Of a stretch of DNA of 64,000 bases, positions 1 to 11,300 are shown piece by piece. A model generated the notes under the pieces. The model saw only the letters and a list, made by a program, of their open reading frames with translations, was not told where the DNA came from and ran no database searches. The stretch's first letter is position 1. The number at the start of each line of letters is the position of its first letter. The DNA is from Eretmocerus hayati (taxonomy: Eukaryota; Arthropoda; Insecta; Hymenoptera; Aphelinidae), in contig CM056744.1 of assembly GCA_029851415.1 (NCBI GenBank), positions 14,949,268-15,013,267 of the forward strand. Direction: 5' to 3'. The position numbers and the translations under genes were made by a program.

Positions 1-2487
1 AATACGTTAACGTAGAAATAAGTACTGAGCTGCTCTGCTGGATAGAAGAGATCAGCTCGGGCGACCAAGTGACCTTTTACCAAATAATTTTTATGTGGAC
101 CTGTGAGAAGAGTTTGATTTTGGTTAGTTTTTATACGAGTTTTTTAGGGAGATTTTTAAGATGGTAGGCAAAGTATGAGGTTTAGTGGGGGCTGGACACC
201 AATTGGAAAGATAGGACTGTGAGAAGATTCCATGAAATATTCAGATTATTTGGGACGGACCAAGGCCATCAATGCTGTCCCGTAAGGCAATTCTGAAGGA
301 CTTATTGGTCCTCTTCAATGGACTTTATTTTTTCAAGAAGTCATCCTAAAATACGCACGAACTATGAAAGTTGTGCTCGTTAAATTTTAGTCTCTAATTT
401 GTTTGACGAAAACAGCTTTGATCTTTTGAAGGGCGATTTGTGTAACAACGATCCTAACATGACTTGAATAAACGAAAAGAATAGTGGAACTGTAATGTGG
501 TACTTCCTGAACCACTTGATGAATTTTTTTCGAAGGAAAATTGATACCAAGATGCTTTTTGATTTTTTTGTCAATATTCTCAAGCAAATCATGTCGGAGT
601 GAACCAAATTTTGTTGGATCTGAAGGGTCTTCCAAAAATGTCCTCATTAGGTGAAACAATGCCAATAAATAGTTTGCAAATATAGTCTGACAATTGTTTC
701 AGGAGATGTAAGCCCAGATCATGTCATTACCAAAAGCTCAGAAAGTCATAATTGATAGAGGGGTATTGTCCTTCAAATTTTAGTTCTCTGAATTTGGTGT
801 CTAAAAATAGTTTATTATCAGACGAAACCTAATTTCAAGATCATTCCTTTGGGAAGCAGATTTTTATCTAATCCCTTAAAATCTTTAAAATCAGACAATT
901 TTTCGAAAAAAATTATACTCCAATGACACTACCCCAAACCTACCAATCCTCCAATTGTTCCCAAAATCTACAACTCACCATTCTGAGGTAGATATTTCTC
1001 TACAGTATCGTTATCGCCTCCAAAAAGATTTATAAAAGTCTGCAACTGGTTTTTCTGTGGATAAACCTGCCCAATGACTACATTCGTGAAAAAAGGTCCC
1101 TTAGCAAAGCTCGTACTGGCTCCGTCTTTACTTTTGACACCACCAACAATGGCTGGAATCTTTGAATGGGCCCAACTGGTGCTTGCAAGTTTCCCTATAT
1201 AACACAAATCCACGGTTCTTCGAAAAATTTCAGTGCCAATTTTGTAACCGATTTCTACAGCTTGTCCTTCATTGCAAGAACCAAACTGTCTCACAGTTGG
1301 TTCAGGAGTTTTGGAACATCCCAATTGTTCTAAAGGTAATGGCTGATTAGGAGTCGAGGTACTACTGGAGATGGTTCCATTCCTAGTGCATCGAGAAAAT
1401 TCACTGGTTGATCCTGTACTTGAATTAGATTTGGTAAGATGACCACCGAGACACTGTAAAATTAACTCGTCACCGGATTGGAAACTGAGAGACTTGGGTG
1501 AATTGATTTTGGGGTAGACGATTTGGAGTGACTTTTTGTTGATGAAAATTGGAGATGTTGAGGTGAATTCTTTGCTGACGTCTATTACACATGTTGAATC
1601 TGTAAAAATTGTGAGATTGAATCAGCTGCATAGTTAGTAGTGGATGTTGATATTTTCTTTTCGATCTGGTTTTTGCTTGTTTGATGATATTAAAATCAGA
1701 GATTCAAGGAGTGGCGGATACACGGAGAATAAGGGAGGGGGGGGGTCGTCTACCCCCTCCCACGAGCCAGAAATTTTGCATGGGATCGCCTCCCAGACCC
1801 CAACCGCCCCCCCCCCAGAAAAACTTTCTGGATTCACGTACTTTTTTCCATAGAGTACATGTTTCCAGACTGATTTGACTTTCTTTGACTTGGCGTAGAG
1901 AATAATAGTTGTATTTTAATTGGAAGAAATTTTTGGAACTTCCTCATTCGACTCAATGAGTTGTTCGGAATAGAACTGAAGATTGTATTGTTACCAAAAT
2001 CCCAAAATCTGCACTGTTGCAGTATTAAATCATCATCTTATACACTTTGCAATGATCAGAGGTATGAAATCTTTGAATATCAAAATGTTCGATTTTCTTT
2101 ATCGATGGTCATGACCAGTTTTTTTTCAAGAAGATCAATTTTCATCTGCGTTAGAAAATTGGATCATTCAAAGGTTGGAGGATTTTGATTTTGTCTGACA
2201 ACGAATATGTTCCGGAAATTGTCTGAATCAGAATTGTCAATCTCCTTCAAAGGTCATGGGATCACTATACGTATAACTCAACACTATTAGGCTAGATCTT
2301 CCAATCTTCAGCCACTTATAAAAAAATTTAATTCTACTATCAGACCAGCTCTACATTCCGTAGAATAATCTATTTGATCCAACAACTGAAAAATGCATTA
2401 AGTGCATGAAAGGAACTTACCTGTAAATCGTAGAAAAAAGCAGCAAATAATTAACAATGCGAGAATTCCAAGTCCCAGAGTAGTCAT
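1..2487 (-). CDS. Secreted DNA/RNA non-specific endonuclease family protein (partial, runs off the left edge)
   Basis: Three exons on the minus strand: 2487-2421, 1599-979 and 100 to beyond the window start. Exon 1 encodes a hydrophobic signal peptide (MTTLGLGILALLIICC...) and ends in phase 1 at a GTAAGT donor. Exon 2 follows a pyrimidine-rich acceptor and ends at GTGAGT. Exon 3 follows TTCTCACAG. All junctions are in phase. Exon 2 has the layout of the N-terminal region of insect secreted nucleases: a cysteine-paired segment (STCVID... to LILQCLGG... to RCTRNG), then a second block (GQAVEIGYKIG ... RRTVDLCYIG ... AHSKIPAIVGG ... LFGGDN). Exon 3 carries the catalytic segment, reading YLVKGHLVARADLFYPAEQ, with His about residue 240 as expected general base. 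Family enzymes hydrolyse DNA and RNA with a metal ion and are extracellular in insects (gut, saliva, venom). The usual arginine before Gly-His is lysine here. The downstream Asn metal ligand is outside the window, so activity cannot be judged. Confidence 0.85.
387..665 (-). other. Unassigned open stretch inside endonuclease intron 2
   Basis: Intron 2 of the endonuclease gene (101-978) contains a 92-codon open frame reading through FLEDPSDPTKFGSLRHDLL and KKIHQVVQEV and ending in KQIRD. I do not recognise it. It has no donor or acceptor I trust and no signal peptide. It could be a transposon-derived fragment or chance. The rest of the intron shows nothing. Confidence 0.15.
1710..1850. repeat. 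Poly-G/poly-C bounded repeat remnant in endonuclease intron 1
   Basis: Intron 1 (1600-2420) contains a segment starting at GAGTGGCGGATACACGGAG, followed by a G run near 1734-1746, CCCCCTCCC near 1754, and a C run near 1809-1816. This composition differs sharply from the AT-rich intron and resembles a degraded mobile-element end with G-rich and C-rich tracts. No clear terminal repeats or target duplication are visible. Confidence 0.35.
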
Positions 2488-3189
2488 CTCGACGAACAAC
2501 TGGGCAGTAATGAAGCTTCATTTCGTAACGCAGCAGCTCTGTACCAACACTCTAATCAAGGCGTGAATGTGGACAAGGCCATAGTTCAACGACGATAAAA
2601 TGCACGGAAGCGTGGCATCTTTCACGATACAAATAAAACGGTTCGCATATACCCGTAATCTTTGTTTGTACATCAAACTATCAAAGTCTGATTCTGAGCT
2701 TTTTGAGTCATCAAAATTATGATCTTTATCACTCAAAATTCTACTTATTTCAATGAGACAAGATAGTTCTTTTATAAAAATTATGACAAACAAGAAGACT
2801 ATACTTGATAATTTTGAGCAAAGAAAACTTGTTGAAAAATGATTTGCGAGCCTCATCCCGCGCCTTTTTGATATAAAATAACCACCAGCGTGGTCACAGA
2901 ATTTCATTTAATGATTCTATTGAGTAGAATGAGATGATTCATAATCACCCACTAGAATTATTATCTAGTGATCTATCAAATTAGCTCAGTGCGGAGCTAT
3001 AATGTACGGCTTCTAGTATGAAATCTAAGTGTTTGATTTAAACCCTGGAACATAGTTCTACAGTAATATCGCGGCATAAATCATCAAAATTAGGATAAGT
3101 CGAAACATTTTTTTTCCTCCAAAAAGTGCTGTGCAAAATCCTGCAGAAATTTGACGGGTTGTAGATACATCGGGAATGATTGAATCTGT
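2488..3189. other. Upstream region of the endonuclease gene; no gene seen
   Basis: This AT-rich stretch lies upstream of the endonuclease start codon and should hold its promoter. A 129-codon open frame on the minus strand (2907-2518) is low in complexity, ends without a donor and has no family features, so I do not call it a gene. Confidence 0.4.
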
Positions 3190-3960
3190 TTCACGTTCAC
3201 TGTGGCGGGATCCACCGTAGGGTCCCGCCTGTCCTTTTCTATGAGACCGCAAGGGGGACTCCAAGTCCCGGGGTGTGACGACCCTCCGGCCCCAGTTGTT
3301 GGGACACCGTAACCAGGCTTCGGACCAAATCCGGTAGGGAGGAATCTGGCCCCGAGACTGGTGCTCGGAGCTTTGGCTCCTCCCGAAAACCCGCAAGGGG
3401 GATTGGGGCTTGGTGCCTCATTCCTGGAGTCTGACGAGCTCCCGGCCCCAGTCAGCGCCCTGTCGGAGCGTGGAGACCGTGCATCTCCATCCGGCATCCC
3501 AGGAATGGGTGATTCTAGGGACTCGTATTAGAATCGCCCTCGGGCGATAACAATGCGATCCCGAAAAACTCATCCATCATCCCGAGGGATTCCCTGGGCT
3601 CTCAGGAAGCCTATACAAGCCCCAAAACCCCCCACCGAGGGGTGGGCATCGAGCGTGCTGTGAGGGCAGAGCCCGGAATTCGGCAGTCGGGGAGGAGGAT
3701 CGAGCCATTGTTGAATCACTTGTGGTTCGGTGGTGGCCGTCCTCCAAACCGACGCGTTGGCAAGGCGTATCTCTGCCCCATGCCCATGGAGGCAACCAGG
3801 GTGGAGGCGAAAGCCGGATACCCGGGATATAAAAGATAAATTTCTGTCCTTTTCTGTGTGCTGGAGATCTTTGTTTCAAGGGTATAACATTAATCGATGG
3901 GTTCCGCCGCACACAAGGAAAGAACTGTGATTTTCGCCGTCGCAGCGGACGTGTTAAAAA
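3190..3960. repeat. GC-rich island, probable degraded transposable-element fragment
   Basis: About 770 bp of GC-rich sequence sits in AT-rich surroundings with abrupt edges (about 3190 and 3955). It contains repeated short CCGCAAGGGGGA-type blocks (3248 and 3390) and a run of open minus-strand frames rich in Pro, Gly, Ser and Arg that do not resemble a conserved domain. The composition break and lack of conserved coding suggest a foreign insertion, for example the 5' region of a retroelement. No terminal repeats or target duplication were found, so the class is unknown. Confidence 0.35.
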
Positions 3961-6290
3961 TTACTATAATGCCTTGGTACCGATTAGTAGCAAAGAACAT
4001 CCACAGTTTATAATCAATCTGATCTGAAATTGAGCTCCTAAGTTGCACGATCAGAATCAAAGTTTAGTCCGAAGCGAGGAAAAAAATTTCATTTCCATTT
4101 TTTAATTCAAGAATGTCTCAATATTTTTAAAATCCCTCGCCAATGAGACACCAAAAATGCCAAATAAACCTATGAGACTCTTACATATCGCCTTACACAA
4201 CAATCATTACAAGTTTATCTATCAAATCTGCATCTAAAACGCCTGAAACTATGCAATTTTCTGTGCAGTCAAGTCTTCAAGCTCACCTCTAATCAGGAGC
4301 AACCCATGTTTTTAAGCTGAAGCTGAACTTCCCTCAAGCATCATCATTAGAGCTCGATTCTCGGTATGTAACCCCTTCTGAGAGCATCGTACTCACACCT
4401 ACAGCAAGTACTCGTAAATGCAGTATAAGACAGAAATAGTATGAGAGTGAGATGGTGCGATGTTCATATTCGTGGGGCTATGGTATTCAATAGTGCGGGT
4501 GCGAGAGCTAGTGCGGAAACGAAGAAGAGACAGTCGGATGTTGATGCGATGCTGCGAGGGAGGCGAATGAATCATAAGCGAAGAGTAGAGAACAGAGTCT
4601 GAATGTTGACGTCGAGTAAATGGAAAAGCGATTCATTTTGTTTAGTGAATGTGTAGGTTATTATTCAGGATCATGAGGGAAGAATTTTGAGAAGATTTTG
4701 ATATCGGTTTTTCAGGGAAAAAATCGGCATCATAGGATAGTGGATTTATTGAGTTTCTGAATATTTTTGGAAACTTCATGAATGAGTGATATTTTTATAA
4801 TGATTCATAGTTTTTGAATGAAAATTTCCACGTTGAGCCAAAAACTCATCACCAAGAACATTTAACTTTGATTGTGGTATAAAAATAAAAAATTTGATTG
4901 TGGTTATATTTCGCGATCGTAATCGTTGCATGGATTTGGAAGGCTAAAGTGCGTTAAATTTTTTGATTAGATTGGTTTTTGTAAAGTATTTTCACGAGAG
5001 ATTTTCCCACTTTTGGCGGGAGGTTCAAATCCTGTCAGGCTGGCACGACGAGGGCAAAACAATCTCGCTGGGTTTTTATGATGACCCGGAAGTGAAATAA
5101 GACACTATATGGCAACGGTTCTAATCAAAATTTACAGATACACAGAACTCTAGTAATATTTAAAGATTGTCGTCATCCATTAATGAGTTTCCGAGTCCAA
5201 CAACTCAGAATTTTGCTATAAAACTCGCTTGAATTGTTTTTCGTTCATTCTCAAATCATGAATTCAAATATCAGCTGATTTACTCTACAGATTCCACCAC
5301 AGTTTAGGAAATCAAAATTTTGTTCGAGACTTCCTCGCAAAAAAGCTTCTGGGAACTTGCAGCTGTAAAGCACAGTTGATGTTAGAAAATAACACGGTAA
5401 CTTTCCCAGAGGTATCCTAAAAAAAGCCATCGTGAAATCTATACATTTCATCAGCTAGGGACCGCGAAAAAGTGAAAAAATGTCTTCATTTACCTGGATT
5501 ATGGTAATAAATTTTGACGACCCCTCATCAGTGAATTGATCGTAGTACAATTGATAAACTATAAAGTAGATCAAACTGTGTGTCTTGTAGGAATAGTGGC
5601 CTACGAAAATTCTCGTTTCAGGTATCTTTGTGGCTTCAAATCAAATTCTAAATGCTTTCTGATTTGGGATTATACCTCGAATTACACCGATAAAAACTGG
5701 AAGTAGATGAGCATTCACTCCCAGGTGCCGGATAAAATGAAATTTTCGACGATATTTTTGACGTAAGATCTTTAATATGGTTGGATTGATGTCATCAAGA
5801 AAACATGCTCAAAATGGATACGATTTCAACTACTTGCCGGCATCACTGGCATCTTTCTTTACAATTTTGGAGATGGCAAAATAATCTTTCTAAAATCTTC
5901 GAAAATCAAAAAAAAAAATGATCTAAAACTGTCAACTGTGTCAGAAATCGCGAGATTGATCATTTCTGACACCTCTCCACCGAGCTTCTCACCAAGCCTG
6001 CTGTGAACGCATAAAAAATCGTCCAAAAATCTGCAACGATAGAATTTTGTCCAAAATATACCGATCTTCGTGAGTCTTTATATCCATTCATTCCCTATCC
6101 CTACTCTTCTTCCTTCCTCCTTCACTTCTGTTTCTTCTTCTCTGTATTCTATCTCTCTGACTGGTCTCGAGTCTCCATGCTTCATGCCGGTATTATACAG
6201 CATCAGCGTCCCTCTCTTTTCTTCCTTCTCACACTCGAAATAAACCGAGTCTCACTTGCTCTTTCTACTTGAGAACGGCATAAGTCTCGC
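3961..6290. other. Intergenic stretch with no gene seen
   Basis: AT-rich non-coding sequence between the endonuclease gene and laminin beta. A GGTTCAAATCC box near 5032-5042 looks like a tRNA B box but has no cloverleaf around it. No open frames with domain features were found. Confidence 0.5.
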
Positions 6291-6417
6291 AGATCTCAGC
6301 AAACAGCATCTCTCTTCTTGAGTGAACGCAGCCAACATCATCAGTGCGCTGCTGGATGCTGCTGCTGTGTGTAAAGCGAGCGATCGTCTCGCAGCCGCTT
6401 TAAAAAATCGACCTAAG
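6100..6417 (+). promoter_or_regulatory. Candidate laminin beta promoter and 5' leader exon
   Basis: A pyrimidine-rich block (6100-6240) is followed by a GC-richer stretch with an initiator-like ATCATCAGTGCG near 6338-6349 and a good donor, ACCTAAG followed by GTAAAT, at 6417/6418. A matching acceptor for a second leader exon could be the CAG at 8261-8263. A leader starting there would contain a five-codon upstream frame, MDPRG, at 8272-8289 before the laminin start. This is inference from splice-like signals; transcript data are needed to confirm it. Confidence 0.3.
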
Positions 6418-8369
6418 GTAAATCCTAGATAAAAATCATCAACTTCATACGTACCTGATAGTGTGATAATTCAAGTGAAATGAAAATCAAACTCTTGATG
6501 ATGATGCCTCAATCGAAGAAAATGATCATCAATATCAATTTGAAATGGTGCAACCGCGTGGACCCCCCGGTGCGCGAGTGTTTGTGTGAAAATATATGTA
6601 AGGGTCATCATATCATATCGTGCGTGGTTTTGTTACCGGTTTTGTTAAAAAAAAAAAAAAAAACTTGGTGCAGATTTTATTGGAAATATTGGACAGAGAT
6701 TTGATGGTCTGAGATGGAAGGCACATACATGAATGAGGGGATAAATGAGAAAAGAGGGAGACGTTTGTGCCCGGAAACATCTGTGCGGCAAGATTTTCAG
6801 GCGTCTTTATGAGCCATCCATCGCATTTAGGGGCAGCCACACAATTTTGTTGAACAGAGCAAGAGGCACGCGCGAGAGGGACGAGTTCTTATTTTGGAGA
6901 CGGCTCTTATGTGGATATTTGTACGATATACTACGGGGTGTGGTGTTTAGAGTGTTTTCTTCAAGAGTGCGGTATTTTAGAGCTAAAATTGCTAGCCCGT
7001 CACGTGTTGTCAAGTGAAATGTTTAAAATCGCTGTGTACCGGTATTTTTGTGCAACATTTAGTGCATGATTCCCCAAAATCAAATTGAAGATATAATTTT
7101 CTTTTCCCCTGTAGTTATTTTTACCGATAGGTTTTCTGAGAAATACACTTGATTCTGCAAATATCTTCGATTTTTGGTGTTTAGAAGTCACGGAGAAAGT
7201 TTTTAATGACAAAAATTGTTTTAGAATTACACGAATTCTTATCACAGTCCTCAAGACAAAAGTAATGTTTTTCAAACATTTCTCTTTACTTTTTTTCAAT
7301 AGATTTTTGTTTCAAAATCTACAATTAAACACTCACGGAATTTTTTCATCAGGATTTTAAGATCGAACTGTGTTCATCTCGTCCGTTGTCATTTCTTGTA
7401 TTGTAGTCACGGTAGATTTCAGAATTTCCTTGAGAAATAGGATGGAATGATACAAATTCGATGAAATTTACAGATGTAACTAGAAGTTACTTTATCGTTC
7501 CTCACACGACTGTTTTAACGAGAATTTTAACGCAGTGAATCCCACTGAAATTTCTCCAAAGATTTCTGAATATATTTACTTCAAGGGCTCTGAGGGATGG
7601 GTTTCATAAAGATTTTATCAAATCAACTTTCAGGTTTATCGACTGCCTTGTCAGATTTCTCATTCTAAATTCACAATATTTTCTTCCTCCATCTACGTTG
7701 TTGTGTATTTTCACACTCAAACTTATCAAGAGGGTGTTAACAATTGTTTTTTGTAAAATTAAATTTAAACGTTTCAATTTTCTTTGATCCGTAGCTACTC
7801 CCAGAATTTTTCATAAAACTCTCGTGATGATGAATTTGGTTATATTGAAGCATTCTATGTGCTTTGTCTACATTCAGTTCGACTCAGGACCATTATTGGC
7901 TCTTTCGACTCATAATTTTCAGACAATTTTCGTAGTTCACTCTCATAAATTCATGCATTTAAATTCATTTTTCTCGAGTAATCTTGAACTGAATAGAGAA
8001 TCTACACATTCTGATATCGATAAACTCAGCATCTTTCCTATTCAAAGCGCGGTGGATCTAGAACAGAATTGTGAAATCTTCATTCGGATAGAATCAATAT
8101 CTTCTATGGCTAGGGCTAGTGAATTAATATATGCTTTGGCGTGTACTTTCATATATCCGCATTATGAACGTACAGTATATATTTTATCTCTCAAAAAAAT
8201 GTGTAATATAGAGTGTTAAAGATAGTAAGAATCTGTAATATTCATATCCGTTGTGCAAAACAGATAATAAAATGGACCCGAGGGGCTGAGACGGCGCGCG
8301 CTCCCGAAGATCCATCATCATCATCAGAGACTACGAATACTGATTTTCTTCAACATCATCATCTTAAAA

Positions 8370-11300
8370 ATGGATGGAAAACTCGGGGCCAGTAACATAC
8401 TTATCAGTATTCTTTTACTTTATTTGACAGGTAAGAATACTATGTAATTAAATCATTACTCGGATTTTTCTTCTACGAGCTGGTTATCGAAAATTTTTAT
8501 GAAATCTGACATTTTTGATTGAGAATTATTTTATGCATAAAATTCTGAATGAATCATGAAATGTAAAGCACATCCGCGATATTGCATAAAATGTACAAGG
8601 CAAAAAGTTGTAGGCCGGCATTGCCGACTATGCAGCTATATCAGGTATCTATCAGGTAGAATTACATTGGATATCTCAGTAGTCTTATGGCGCACGAGTG
8701 AGCAGCTAAACTGTGTATATCGTCTGAATCAATGCCTAAAAATGTCATTTTATATGTGTCAATGTGAGAAGCTTGTATGAATTTTCTGACACGTGGTGGA
8801 ATATTTTTAGTGCTGATCTAGCCAAATAAGTTGTATACAATATTTGAATGGCAAATTTTTAATTACAGTGTCGACAGATTATGTGCAAACATGGGCTGAT
8901 TTGACTGTACTTAGATGAGTCTTTTTGCAAACTATAGAAAAAATTATTTATCAAAGTAAATATTGGGTTTAGTAATTTGTACATGCTTGAAAAAGTTGAT
9001 TGCCACTCGATTGTTACTTTTGAATGTCAAAATGTGCTATCTTCTATTATCATAATGGTAGATTTGATTTGTGTCCATCTCAATCAAAAATTGGGTCAAT
9101 TTTGATCGAATTCCCACAAGAAATAAGAATTTGGTCTATTTTCAAAAAATTTAATCAAACAAGAAAAATCTCATCAGGGTAGGATGTTTTAGGCATACAA
9201 TTGTAATCCCTTTCAAATAAGGACAAATTAAAGAAATATTTCATGTTTTGAATAGCTTGGCAATATTTTCCTTGCGAATTGATACGCGACTCTCACGCAC
9301 TGAAAAGCATTCTCTATGCTGAAAAGACCCTTTGAGATCTTCTCTGCTCACATCACCACCAAATAAGGAAACGATATCGCTATACGGTCTGTTCTGTTCT
9401 GTCAAGCCTGATATGTCGGCATCGGACTCATTCATTCATCTTTCTCTCATCGTATTATAGCGGCATCGCATATTATAGCTTTTGCCCGCGTAATTTTGGA
9501 ATTTTCGATATACAAGAAAGCATGGTCCATGAGAACGTGTTTTAGGGTCGTCGTGAGGTCAGCTAACCGCACAGCGACTGACAGTACACACTCAACGAGA
9601 TATCTAATCAGACCGGATAAGAAGAGAAGCATGTGGAGGCGGAAAAAAATATCCGTTGCGTCAAAAAATTTCTGATTTGCCGTGAGATGATCTCCTCTAT
9701 GCGAGTGCTCCTAATCATCAGAGCGATCACGGAAGTTGAAAGTTTTATTTTGTGACAGAACTTTTTGATGGTTTTCCGATCAAATTTGAATTTTTAGTGT
9801 ATACAGGTATCAGAAAATAGCCAATCTCGATATAAGGGCGAGAATCTTGGTTTTTGTACGTCAAATGATATTTTCTGATCGGAGCCGAAGGCGAGGATCA
9901 AAATTATTACTATAAGAATGCGAAGACAAAAATTCTGTGCGATGTGTTTCTATGCGCACTTGGAGGATCATTTTCTAACAAGAATCAAAATCGCACTCTA
10001 GGTCGTTTTTTGGAAAAGCTGAAAAAAGTGATTTTTTGACATTTTTCAGTCGTAGTTCCTGTATAAGTCGGAAGCAACTCATCTCATCGAAAAATGTGTA
10101 GAGCAATTTTTTATAGATTCTCAGATTGTCTACAAATAAGGTCTGCATAGTTTTCCTCGTACAACTCATCCTGTTGGAGATTTTTGAGGATTTTTCTCGG
10201 GAACCCACTTTTCAACTCATTCTAGCTTCATAATTTTAGTATAACACATTTTATCTTGAGAGGATTTTTCATCGAGATTCAGATTTCTTTCATAGGTAAA
10301 AGAATGAGAATTTAGTCAAAAAATCATTCAATAATGCAAGTATATGATGCATTTACACCAAAAAGTCTCCCAACCATTTTTGGTGGTTCTTTAAAGGACT
10401 GTACATATTTTTCGATAAGCGTTCTACTAAAGTTAGAAAGCTAAAATGAGTTGTAACGTGGCTTTCGGACAAAAATCCTCAAATATCTCCGACAGAATAA
10501 GCCGTATAAGGAAAGTTATGTGAACTTTATTTGTAAATTTTTCAAAAATCTACAAACAGTTGTTTTATACACATTTATGTTACATTTATGTTCCTTGCAA
10601 GTTGTAGAGGAATTACGGATGAAAAATATCGAAAAATTACCTTTTCCTTACTTTTTCGAAAACGGCCCTGAATTCGATTTTGATTCTTGTTCAAAAATGA
10701 TCTCTAAAAGCATAGAAACACATCCGCACTAGAATTTTAGATGCCCTTATCTATGTCGACCGAATATAAACGTATCAGTTCAAGACCAACGTGCTACTCA
10801 TGCATTGAAGTAGCAGGAGAGTTATTCACAATATTCATAATTTAAATGGACATTTAGATTTCAATAGTTTTTAGGGGTGAAAGGATCAAAGTACGAGGGT
10901 GGAAAATGTCATCGAAAAATGACATACCAATTGAAAAATTCTTGTTAGCTTGGAAATTTGAGATACTTTCTTTTCTTCTTTTAAGTGGCTCTACTCAATA
11001 TTTGGTTGTTGGACGTTGCCTTACACATGGAAATTCCCAAAAAAATTTTAATTCTTCATTTCACCCTTGACAACCTCAAATGTCTCATTTCTTGTTTCCC
11101 CTTTTAAGGGCTCAAAATGATTTATTAGAGACCACACAAAAAGCAATAGTTCATTACAGCAAAATAATCTTGAGGAAACTTTTTGATTGGTCCGCCAGAC
11201 TAAATTTTCATATGAATCTCACAATAAGTAGGCTACTCTTCTCATGTAATCTAAATTATTCAATGTAATACCATCCGAATTTACATTAGTCTTTAGATTA

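Noticed and set aside
2518..2907. 129-codon minus-strand frame upstream of the endonuclease
   Set aside because: Lies in the probable promoter, lacks splice signals and any conserved feature.
5025..5065. tRNA-like B box (GGTTCAAATCC)
   Set aside because: No A box, no anticodon arm and a mismatched T stem; neither a tRNA nor a clear tRNA-derived SINE can be supported.
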